DNA of 64,000 bases, taken from the NCBI GenBank assembly GCA_900128565.1, contig LT635915.1, positions 1 through 64,000 on the forward strand. The letters are read 5' to 3'. The notes under the pieces were generated by a model. It saw nothing but the letters and a program-made list of their open reading frames with translations, had not been told where the DNA came from and searched no databases. The position numbers and the translations under genes are program-made. This document shows, one piece after another, positions 10,729 through 19,473 of the stretch. Numbering within the stretch: position 1 is the stretch's first letter; every line of letters starts with the position of its first letter. This stretch comes from Stramenopiles sp. TOSAG23-6 (Eukaryota > Sar).

Positions 10729-11748
10729 ATGACCGAAAATAAGGATAATGATACCCGTGTTCCTGTTACTGTACTTACTGGCTTTCTTGGTAGTGGTAAA
10801 ACCACTCTTCTGAACTACATTCTCAAGGAGCAAACTGGATTGAAGATTGCCGTCATTGAGAACGAATTTGGGGAAGTTGGTGTTGATGATGCTCTAGTTC
10901 GAAAGAAATATGACACAGAGGAAGAAATTTTTGAAATGAACAATGGATGTATTTGCTGTACAGTTCGTGGTGATTTAATTCGTATTCTCGGAAAAATTTT
11001 TAGACGTAAGACTAAACTTGACGCTGTGATTATTGAGACTACTGGTCTCGCTGACCCTGCCCCTGTCGCTCAAACATTCTTTATGGACGAAGATTTAAAG
11101 AGTAAAGCACGATTAGATGGTGTATTAACAGTAGTTGATTGTAAGCATATCATTCAACACCTCGACGAAATCAAACCAAAAGGAGTTGAAAACGAGGCAG
11201 TTGAACAAGTTGCTTTTGCTGACCGCCTTCTGGTGAACAAAACTGATCTTGTTGACGCCGCAACTTTAGCCACTGTGAAATCTCGCCTCAAGGCACTTAA
11301 CCCCGCTGCGAAGCAGATTGAATGCCAGTATTCACAAGTTGATCTCAAGGAGCTAATGGGACTCGGAGGTTTTAATTTGAAAAGAGTCCTAGAATTCGAG
11401 CCTGATTTTCTTGAAGAAAGTTCTGGCCATGAGCATGAGCATGATTCTTCAGTTTCTTCTGTTGGTATTACTGAACCGGGTGAGCTTGATATGAATAGAC
11501 TCAATGGTTGGCTTCAAAAGCTACTCAAGGAAGAGGGTCAAAATATTTACAGAATGAAGGGTGTCATGGCAATTCGTGATATGCCACAGAAATTTGTTTT
11601 CCAAGGTGTTCACATGTTATTTGATGGACAGCCAATGGAAGGTTGTGAATGGAAGGAAGGTGAAGTAAAGGCCAATAAACTTATATTTATTGGAAAAAAC
11701 CTTGATCGGGATTCATTAATAAGCTCATTCAAAAAGTGTCTTGTATAA
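10729..11748 (+). CDS. CobW/COG0523 G3E GTPase, metallochaperone
   Basis: GTP-dependent metal insertase of the CobW/ZNG1 family, 339 aa from the first ATG (the frame is open to a TTG at 10705). Motifs in order: Walker A GFLGSGKTT (about residues 18-26), EFGEVGVDD, the metal-binding CICC (about 74-77), ETTGLADP, switch-like DGVLTVVDCKH, G4 NKTD, then an acidic/His linker with HEHEHD and a CobW C-terminal domain. Metazoan and fungal ZNG1 carries an N-terminal CPELVPI motif that docks methionine aminopeptidase; it is absent here, since the protein begins only about 17 residues before the P-loop. The partner and metal are therefore unknown; zinc is most likely from the family. Confidence 0.9.
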   Translation: MTENKDNDTRVPVTVLTGFLGSGKTTLLNYILKEQTGLKIAVIENEFGEVGVDDALVRKKYDTEEEIFEMNNGCICCTVRGDLIRILGKIFRRKTKLDAVIIETTGLADPAPVAQTFFMDEDLKSKARLDGVLTVVDCKHIIQHLDEIKPKGVENEAVEQVAFADRLLVNKTDLVDAATLATVKSRLKALNPAAKQIECQYSQVDLKELMGLGGFNLKRVLEFEPDFLEESSGHEHEHDSSVSSVGITEPGELDMNRLNGWLQKLLKEEGQNIYRMKGVMAIRDMPQKFVFQGVHMLFDGQPMEGCEWKEGEVKANKLIFIGKNLDRDSLISSFKKCLV

Positions 11749-11886
11749 ATATAAGCTGACAGTTTGTGTATGAACCTTCTGTACATTATTACTCTCTATA
11801 AAACACAGTTCTTAGTCTTTTCATATAGTATTACAAAAATGTCATTCTCCTCTAACATAATATTTACCGATGCTCCAATTGCATCA

Positions 11887-14343
11887 CTATACTTCATTTG
11901 AACTAGTTTGACTCAAATTTGCGTTTACAATTGGAGAGTTAAGAGCTCTACGAAACGATAAGTATCGCAGAGGCTTATTTCTTCTTGATCGAAGAAATAT
12001 TTGAATATCCTCAAAGGGTCTCCGGAACACCAATGTTCTATCTATTGCAATAATAATGTAGCCTTTTTTTACACCTGCCTTTTTTAATGGGCCTTTTCTT
12101 GCTATTGAGACGATGGCACCTTTTTTGTCTACTGTTGGTTTCAATGAAATTCCAGTTGATTCTCCATTATATAACTTTACAACAATGACATCACCAATAC
12201 CAGGCATATTACTGTCAATGGACTTAGTCACTTTTATTTTCTTAACTGTATTAGACCCACTATTGATTGGGTTTCCAAATGTTAATTCTCTTTCTTTGTT
12301 AATTCGATTACTGAGGAGCATTGTAATTTCATTAAATGGCATCTCAGAAATATTATGTTTTCCAATGTAAAGTAACTGCATACCAATTGTTATACCATGA
12401 TTTTGAAGATAGCCATACGATGGCAAAGGTACCTCTTTTTCTTTTACAGGCAAAGGGACCTCTTTATTTTGTATAGATTGTATTCCTAAGTCAGCTTCAA
12501 AGCCAATTTTGATTCTTGCCATTTGAGCTTCAATATCTGCAAATTTTTCTTCAAATGATTCCGTTTCAGTTTTTACTGTTTTTATTGGCTCCACTGTATC
12601 TATTTTCTCTATTGATTTCTCAACTTCTCTTTCTTCAAACTTTGCAATGACGGCTCCAATGCGGTCGTGTCCAAATGTTACTGTGTTCTGCTTACAATTC
12701 TTGATGGCTACTGCATCAAATGGATCTGTTGAAAATGTAGGAACGATTGGAGAAAATATGGCATCTAATTTAATTCCACGAGGGACACAAACAGTGATAG
12801 ACGAATTTTTAGTTTTAGACTTTGTGTCTATATTTGCTCGAAAGTCAATATCAGCTTTGGGTAGATCTTCAATCATTTCAACTTTTGTAAACTCATGTTC
12901 TATTTTCGTTTCTTCCTTTTCTTCTTTATCTTTGTTCTTTTTATTTTCCTCATCAGTTTTCTTCATTTCCCATGGAATTTTAGTAGTTTCTAAGTGACAG
13001 GATTGAATTTTTGGCGTTCTTAATAAACACATTGCACATTTAGATTGCTTAGGAGCTATATTTATAGGGAGAGTTAAGCCACACCTAAAACATTTCCAAA
13101 CAACAGATGAATCACCAGATGGTCTACTGTTAAATTTCAATTTTGCATTACTACTACATAAACTGCACTGATGTTTTTCTGGAGCAAGTTCCATTGGAAC
13201 AGTCATATCACATGTTTGACATTTCCATGGTATACTTGCATGATGATGATATAGATTTTTAGATTTTCTTGAAGTTAAAACTTTACCAGTATCTACATTA
13301 TCTATTTCATCTTCATTATCTAGTTCTAAATCCTTATGTTTCTTCGTGATTTCCTCCACAATTAAATCAATATCTTTATCAAATTGTGTTTTTTTGATAG
13401 AGACTACATGTGGGTTTAGCTCATCTTCATATTTTTTAGCTAAAGACTGCCATGAATTTCCAAAAGTTTGAGTTAGTTCACCAAGTAGTTCAATCTCTGC
13501 TGTGCATGGTTTACAAAAATCACCCATAGTCATAGCAGAAATTTCAGCGATACCACAACGTGGACATCTCCAATCTGGCTCTTCATTATTATTATTTTTT
13601 CTACTACTTTTACTATTTACCAAACATTTCTTTGGTTGTAAAGTCGGTAAAGTCTTTCCTTCAATATTCTCAATATTTCTGGTATTTGTCGTATTTGTGT
13701 CTTGAGTGCTATCTACTGCTTTACTTGTGTCTTTTGTTATCAAATCCTTGCTTATAGAATTAATTTGACACTTGTTCGCAGCCCAATTTACATCGCGAAA
13801 TAAAACCAAAGGTTTAGCAGATAAATTACATGGAAGTTTATCCATTTTGAAGCGTTGATTTATACTTGAGTCTTCTATTTCAAGTGTATGAAGTTCATTC
13901 AACTTTTGTTTATATTCATTTTGACGTATCTCTGATAATTTCGGCATTTCTAAACTGCGACCAAATACAAATTCTGCGTATGTTTCTGGATATAATAAGC
14001 GAGTTTTATTATCATTAGCTTGTGCCTGGTTACCTGAGCTACCTGAGTGTTTATTTTTCTGCTTTGTGGACAAATGTTTTGTTTTAGCTGTTTCATCAGC
14101 CAACTTTAGCTGTCGTTTTGTATTACACATTTCACAGAATGAACGACCACCATGATTCAAAAAGGTACATATTGTACACACCCAATCTATTTTCTTCTGC
14201 TGAACTTTTTTATTCTTTCTTCTACTTTTACCCGTTTTACCCTTCCAAAACTTTCTTGCTTTTTTTGCGTTCCCTCTCAGTTGAGGAAGGAGAGTAGAAT
14301 CTATTGCTGGTTTTCGCTGGAGATTATTATGCTTGAATGACAT
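11887..14343 (-). CDS. Zinc-finger and PDZ-domain protein
   Basis: About 818 aa from the first ATG (open frame extends to a TTG at 14376). Four C4 fingers are visible: one of RanBP2 type near residues 53-72 (WVCTICTFLNHGGRSFCEMC), and others near 259-283, 372-396 and 415-440 with the CxxC...CxxC pattern. The last two resemble each other closely (WKCQTCDMTVPMELAPEKHQ and WKCFRCGLTLPINIAPKQSK), so they are probably a duplication. A charged linker follows. The C-terminal 170 residues hold a degenerate PDZ-like unit and a clearer PDZ near 718-790 (GPLKKAGVKKGYIIIAID). RanBP2 fingers bind RNA or ubiquitin and PDZ domains bind C-termini, so an adaptor role is likely. I know no exact family. Confidence 0.8.
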   Translation of the reverse strand: MSFKHNNLQRKPAIDSTLLPQLRGNAKKARKFWKGKTGKSRRKNKKVQQKKIDWVCTICTFLNHGGRSFCEMCNTKRQLKLADETAKTKHLSTKQKNKHSGSSGNQAQANDNKTRLLYPETYAEFVFGRSLEMPKLSEIRQNEYKQKLNELHTLEIEDSSINQRFKMDKLPCNLSAKPLVLFRDVNWAANKCQINSISKDLITKDTSKAVDSTQDTNTTNTRNIENIEGKTLPTLQPKKCLVNSKSSRKNNNNEEPDWRCPRCGIAEISAMTMGDFCKPCTAEIELLGELTQTFGNSWQSLAKKYEDELNPHVVSIKKTQFDKDIDLIVEEITKKHKDLELDNEDEIDNVDTGKVLTSRKSKNLYHHHASIPWKCQTCDMTVPMELAPEKHQCSLCSSNAKLKFNSRPSGDSSVVWKCFRCGLTLPINIAPKQSKCAMCLLRTPKIQSCHLETTKIPWEMKKTDEENKKNKDKEEKEETKIEHEFTKVEMIEDLPKADIDFRANIDTKSKTKNSSITVCVPRGIKLDAIFSPIVPTFSTDPFDAVAIKNCKQNTVTFGHDRIGAVIAKFEEREVEKSIEKIDTVEPIKTVKTETESFEEKFADIEAQMARIKIGFEADLGIQSIQNKEVPLPVKEKEVPLPSYGYLQNHGITIGMQLLYIGKHNISEMPFNEITMLLSNRINKERELTFGNPINSGSNTVKKIKVTKSIDSNMPGIGDVIVVKLYNGESTGISLKPTVDKKGAIVSIARKGPLKKAGVKKGYIIIAIDRTLVFRRPFEDIQIFLRSRRNKPLRYLSFRRALNSPIVNANLSQTSSNEV

Positions 14344-14614
14344 TGTTTCGTGAAATATTCGAATGAATACTTTCAACTGTCGTTGGGTAGTATCATCAGG
14401 TTCTTTCTACAGGACTTCAACGATATAATAATATCATCCAGAACGTAACTGTAATGATGATTCAATGATTGTTGTTAAAGTGTAGCAAGACAGGTTTGCG
14501 CGCTGAGAGCGAGTGCTAGAAATTGGAAAGAAAATGTCATATTATATAAGAAAATTTTTGAAGATCGATCTCAGATCGCCCATTTAAATAATAGGAAGAA
14601 TAAGTTCCATTAGA
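14344..14614. promoter_or_regulatory. Divergent promoter, zinc-finger/PDZ gene and receptor pseudokinase
   Basis: A 271-bp spacer between opposing start codons. It contains a TTTGCGCGC stretch near 14494 that only partly matches an E2F site. No other element stands out. Confidence 0.5.
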
Positions 14615-17600
14615 ATGGGAATTGTTGGAATGATGTTGGTTACACTAAATAGAAATATAAATACAATATCTGTATTGGGCAGAAAATCTAGGGCCGTTAA
14701 GCCAATTGTGCTCTACAGTCGAGCCATCTTGATTAGTTTTCTTTTGCTTAGCGTTTTTGATTTTGTTGCGGGTTCCTCTCAAGAGCAGGTCAATACGCAC
14801 ACAAACAGTGTTGAAAGCACTCCAGTTGATAATCCAAATATAAGGAGTGAGATGTCATGTCCAAAGATTAAAGAAATGCATACAAATCGCGAATACTTGT
14901 ATAAAGGTGTGAGCACAGTCACTGAAACGTATGTAAAGTTTCGTGTAAAAAGTTTAAGTGATGCGCATATTGCGCTAGGTCCGTTTGCCGGCCAACATGA
15001 ACCTCACTACGAAATAGTTTTAGGCGGTTGGAAGAATACGGCTTCTGTGATTCGCTATTGCAATCAAGGAGAAAATATTGCTCATCATAAAGGTAAAGTT
15101 CTATCAAGTACAACGTTTAGCTCATTTTGGATTTCGTGGGATCAAGACGACGACGGGTATTTACGAGTAGGTCAGGGAGATATCGTTGGAAATCAAGAGA
15201 TAATGAAAGCAAAGCTAACCGTGGAAATGCCTAAATGGGCTACAGAACAGTCATCAAATATGTGTTTTGGTCCAGATTGTACAGAAGTGGAGATTGATGA
15301 TCCGTTTGAATTACCAGAAGATTCATTTGACCGTTTTGCTGAATTTGATCCGTTTGATCCATTTGGTGATGAATTTCCTTTCAACTTTGAGAAAGATGAA
15401 GGCAAAGAATCACTAAATCATCAAGGCGATGAGTCATTAAATCAACAAGGCGATATATTGCAAAGTACGCAAAGTAATGCAGGCTCTTTCAATGATGAAA
15501 CTAGTACTTCTTTCGGTTCAGATGCTTTTAGTTCTGAAGAATTATCCGATGTAATGAAGGAAACATTGGAAGAGCATAAATTAGTGATGCATAGACACAT
15601 TATAGACTATATGAGTGTTAGTACAGGTTGGGGTTCTTCTGGTACTTGGGAAATATGTGTTGCCCCAGAAAAAAATAGAAATTGCGTTGGTGGATGCGGC
15701 GCTGGTACAATTAATTTATCTGTCGCGAAGTTTATTGCAAAAACAGATTTGTTACCTCTCCCATTTAGATCTAAAGATGATCCTAAAAGTAAATCTTTCC
15801 TAACATTTTGGGAAGCTTATGAACAATGTGAAAGTATTGGTCTGGTACCAGTAGAACCACCAAGTTCAGAAGTTAATATGGCAACTGTGTATCGGAGAGG
15901 AGGAAATAAACCTATTTGGGTAGGTGGGTATTACACCGCTGATTTAAAAGACGATTCAAAGGTTGTACAAGATGGAGAAATTAATAAAATCATTGTTGAA
16001 GCTTTATTTCCTGCGTATCCTGTATTAAAACCAGTGAATAATAATGACGTAGCATGGAATATATTGAAGAAAATATTTCAAAAGAGGCCTACAAGTACTA
16101 CTATGGATAATTTTCGTACAATCATTTCTACGTTTGTACCACCAAGAGGACATTCAAAGAATGATGTTGAATNTTTTGATATGCTTTTTGATTGCATTAA
16201 AATGGAAAAGGGTAAGGGTTTTGTTCACGCGGATTGTAATACAAGACTACCAGTAGTATGTGAAAGACCAAAACGTGATTTTGTAGAATCACATGATAAT
16301 GATGAAAATGAGCGTGATAAAGATGTTCACGATAAAGATACAAAAGAAGATGATGAATCTTTATGTATGTTACCAGGAAATAAAGCATCTTCTTTTGACC
16401 TTTGTGGAGTTTGTGGTGGAGATAGTTCTTCCTGCTCTCTAGCCGCTACATTTATGACAAAGGTATATCCAGATAGAACATGGGGAGAAGAATGGTTTGT
16501 TGATATGGACTGCACAAAAGCAACTAATGGTCCATTACAAACCGTATGGGCACGTGAATTGGCAGATGCAATGGGTGTAGAAGTAAATAGAATACCCATA
16601 AAAAATATTGTCCTTGTTGGTGGCACTGCTGAAAAACTGTGTAAAACTGCACAGGCAAATAGTAAAAGGCGTAAATTACGCACATATTTTACATTTGTGG
16701 ATAAAGTGAAAAATCAATTATCTCAAATGTATCGTCGACTTGTTGGTGGATCTCAGAGTGAAAGTATACTGGTATCATCAGTAGTATTGCCAAGCTCAGA
16801 CTCTGGAAGTAAAAGTACCGCAGATGTATATTATGAGTTGTATGATGATGGCAGTGCAGCATTCAAGTCCAGTGGAGATGGGTCAGTAGTAGTTGAAAAT
16901 GTTCCCTTTTTTGCCTTTACTGGTGTATGCGGAAATTGTCATTGTGAGGTAGGCGAAACATGGAAAACTTGCTCAAGTGATTGTAAAGAGGGAAATTCAT
17001 CATGCGTTACAGGTAGTAGTTCAGGTAGTAGTAGTGGACGTGACGATAGTTCAAGTGACAAGAAAGGTAAAGGGGATGATAATCTTACAGTGATCATATC
17101 AGCTATTTCTGGTGTTAGTGTTATTTTGATTATTTCTTTTATGTTTCTAGTAAGAAGATGGAAATACGGATCACAAAGCATGAGAGATCTTCCTATTATT
17201 GAAGCAAAGCGATTAGTCTGTTTATCACATATAAGTACAACTAGAAGAGCATCATTAACTCCAAAGGTACAGAAGACGACATTAAAATCTTCAAAGGGTT
17301 GGTCTTCGTCATTGATAAGACTGATCTACACTGCATCTGGATTAGAAAATACTACTAATGAAACATCAGAACAAACTAAAAGTAGTTCGAGTAATTTTGA
17401 AACATCTAGTGTTGGTACTGCTGTCACAGTAGATAATAGTAATCATTGTACTTCACTACCAGTATGCAGTGTATTTATAGGCAGATATGATGACCGCAAA
17501 GTTGCAATTTTTAGATATCTATCGTTAAACCGATTTAATGCAAGATTAGCTAAGCTGCGACACCCTTGTTTATCAAAGATTTTTGGATTCACTTTTCTAG

Positions 17601-18454
17601 ATGGAAAACATAAAAGAATAGAAAAATTGACTCAAAGTGAAAAAACTATTGCGTCTAGTTTCTCATCCCATTCAAAGTCTAAATCAGATCTCGGCGGTAA
17701 AGATAAAGAAATGAATGATTCATCTACCGATAAACAAAAAGCGAATAAAGGATCTGATGTTGATGCAATAAAGGCTTGCGAAGCTAAGCTTACAGTCGTC
17801 ACAGAATATCTTCCAGTAGCATTAACTGATTTTCTTAGTAAAGATAAACCAAAGGAGAATAAAGTTCTTATGCAAGATCAACTATTGGCGATATTACAGC
17901 AGGTATGTGCTGCGGTTGGAGCTGTCCATTCTTTGGGTCTATCCCATGGCCACATTCATCCAGATAATATTCGATTTTCGAATCATTGGAAAACACACCT
18001 AGAAACTCAAAGTAAGACCTCGGTAGATACTACCATTGATATTAATTTAGATAGTAATGTTTGCAATGTAAATGAAAAACAAAAAAATGACAATTTTTTG
18101 ATGCTACACCCTAAATTATGTGACTATTATTTTAACCCATTAAATTCAAATCAAAAGGACGACATTTACAGCATTGGTGTAATTATCTGGTCCTTGTACC
18201 AAAAAAAACATATTCCGGGGGCTTTCAAAGGATGTGGTAACGAGACCGAAGCGTTGGCAGAAGCTGCGAAAATACGAAAAAACATAAGTGAAGAGTCATT
18301 TGAAACTCCAAATTTATTATATACATTGATTGCAGACTGTATTCATTGTGACTCGGAAAAACGACCCGATATATCAGAGATTCAACGCAGATTGCAAGAT
18401 CCTAATATCATGAATAAAGTGGGGGATAAACTAGAAAATTCTACATACCTGTGA
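14615..18454 (+). CDS. Single-pass receptor-like protein with extracellular lectin-like modules and cytoplasmic pseudokinase
   Basis: 1279 aa. A hydrophobic signal/anchor lies near residues 30-52. The ectodomain starts with a farnesoic-acid O-methyltransferase-like (Methyltransf_FA) fold near 95-200, recognised from ALGPFAGQHEPHYEIVLGGW and SFWISWDQDDDGYLRVGQG. An acidic linker with a 24-bp tandem duplication (15410-15457) leads to a C-type-lectin-like region near 395-550 (WVGGYY; final Cys pair in HADCNTRLPVVCERP), then CGVCGGDSSSC near 597. A transmembrane helix spans about 823-848. The cytoplasmic part (about 940-1270) has a protein-kinase fold but lacks catalysis: VAIK is VAIF, HRD is HGH, and DFG is CDY, while the F-helix DDIYSIGVIIWSL is intact. 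An N at 16173 masks one residue. Ligand and signalling output are unknown. Confidence 0.85.
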   Translation: MGIVGMMLVTLNRNINTISVLGRKSRAVKPIVLYSRAILISFLLLSVFDFVAGSSQEQVNTHTNSVESTPVDNPNIRSEMSCPKIKEMHTNREYLYKGVSTVTETYVKFRVKSLSDAHIALGPFAGQHEPHYEIVLGGWKNTASVIRYCNQGENIAHHKGKVLSSTTFSSFWISWDQDDDGYLRVGQGDIVGNQEIMKAKLTVEMPKWATEQSSNMCFGPDCTEVEIDDPFELPEDSFDRFAEFDPFDPFGDEFPFNFEKDEGKESLNHQGDESLNQQGDILQSTQSNAGSFNDETSTSFGSDAFSSEELSDVMKETLEEHKLVMHRHIIDYMSVSTGWGSSGTWEICVAPEKNRNCVGGCGAGTINLSVAKFIAKTDLLPLPFRSKDDPKSKSFLTFWEAYEQCESIGLVPVEPPSSEVNMATVYRRGGNKPIWVGGYYTADLKDDSKVVQDGEINKIIVEALFPAYPVLKPVNNNDVAWNILKKIFQKRPTSTTMDNFRTIISTFVPPRGHSKNDVEXFDMLFDCIKMEKGKGFVHADCNTRLPVVCERPKRDFVESHDNDENERDKDVHDKDTKEDDESLCMLPGNKASSFDLCGVCGGDSSSCSLAATFMTKVYPDRTWGEEWFVDMDCTKATNGPLQTVWARELADAMGVEVNRIPIKNIVLVGGTAEKLCKTAQANSKRRKLRTYFTFVDKVKNQLSQMYRRLVGGSQSESILVSSVVLPSSDSGSKSTADVYYELYDDGSAAFKSSGDGSVVVENVPFFAFTGVCGNCHCEVGETWKTCSSDCKEGNSSCVTGSSSGSSSGRDDSSSDKKGKGDDNLTVIISAISGVSVILIISFMFLVRRWKYGSQSMRDLPIIEAKRLVCLSHISTTRRASLTPKVQKTTLKSSKGWSSSLIRLIYTASGLENTTNETSEQTKSSSSNFETSSVGTAVTVDNSNHCTSLPVCSVFIGRYDDRKVAIFRYLSLNRFNARLAKLRHPCLSKIFGFTFLDGKHKRIEKLTQSEKTIASSFSSHSKSKSDLGGKDKEMNDSSTDKQKANKGSDVDAIKACEAKLTVVTEYLPVALTDFLSKDKPKENKVLMQDQLLAILQQVCAAVGAVHSLGLSHGHIHPDNIRFSNHWKTHLETQSKTSVDTTIDINLDSNVCNVNEKQKNDNFLMLHPKLCDYYFNPLNSNQKDDIYSIGVIIWSLYQKKHIPGAFKGCGNETEALAEAAKIRKNISEESFETPNLLYTLIADCIHCDSEKRPDISEIQRRLQDPNIMNKVGDKLENSTYL

Positions 18455-19473
18455 TATGTAGTATGTTATAAAGTTTCAATGTAAAAATAAAAGATGAAAA
18501 TAAAGTTTGTAAATATTATGAATGGATTCAAATTTCGGCATACCTTCCTCTGTGAGTATTGGCTAAAGTTTATTCAAAATAAAGTTATATACCCATGGNA
18601 ANAAATNAATNTTTCNTATCATGTAACCATATATCGTAAAGAACAGATAGGGCAGACGAAGTAACATTTGCATGGATCAAAATGACAGATTTATATCATA
18701 GGCATACCCTTTGTAAGAACACTCCATCTACGTCCCTCTGTGAGTGTTGGCTAAACTTTATTCAAAATAAAGTTATGTATCCATGGGAATAAATCAACGT
18801 TTCAGTATCATGTAACCATATATCGTAAAGAACAGATAGGGCAGACGAAGTAACATTTGCATGGATCAAAATGACAGATTTATATCATAGGCATACCCTT
18901 TGTAAGAACACTCCATCTACGTTCCTCTGTGAGTGTTGGCTAAACTTTATTCAAAATAAAGTTATGCATCCATGGGAATGAATCAACGTTTCTGCATCAA
19001 ATAACCTTATATCTTAGAGAAAAGATAGGGCAGACGCAATGTAATTTTACAATATATATGTACTGAGAAATGGTGGAGTATTTGAACTACTTCTCGATAC
19101 CGCATTGTACATGATTGTACAGTCACAATATCAAGTTGTGGGATTCTCTCTCTCTACCCCGAGGAAAACCTTTTAACAAAAAACATCCGGAATAATTAGT
19201 TCATATTTATTCTTTGGCAACAAGAAGGCGAATTGATTACATCCGACAGAGTGATAATATAAATCATATCGATAATAAATTAATAATAGCAATATGGTTC
19301 TTTAATCGATTCGAGATCAGATGGCGATCGAATCGATGGCGTGGCCAGTGCGAGTGGCCACTAAATAATGGTGGTCAGTTTGAAATTGCGTCATTAATAA
19401 TTGATTTGGCCGAGCCAACAAAAAATATTTTCTTATTTAAGTCTGCCCAGCCTTTCAAAGTATTCATTAAGTT
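18455..19473. other. Gene-free region carrying the tandem repeats
   Basis: About 1 kb without a credible gene. The receptor 3' end has AATAAA-like words at about 18487-18505. The tandem repeats occupy about 18540-19045, and the remainder (about 19046-19473) is the promoter of the gene at 19474. An open frame at 19214-19492 begins with TTG and shows no family signature, so I do not call it a gene. Confidence 0.6.
18540..19045. repeat. ~189-bp tandem repeat, about 2.7 copies
   Basis: CCTCTGTGAGT recurs at 18547, 18735 and 18924, a period of 188-189 bp. Copies 1 and 2 match over almost their full length; copy 3 diverges after about 19000. Each unit contains ATTCAAAATAAAGTTAT, so a poly(A)-signal-like word is repeated. 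The Ns in copy 1 (18599-18616) fall in the same short segment that differs between copies, which suggests a collapsed repeat and a true copy number possibly above three. No coding frame persists through the unit. Confidence 0.9.

Noticed and set aside
14490-14505. Possible E2F site in the zinc-finger/receptor promoter
   Set aside because: TTTGCGCGC does not fit TTTSGCGC in either direction, unlike the two sites near 10550.
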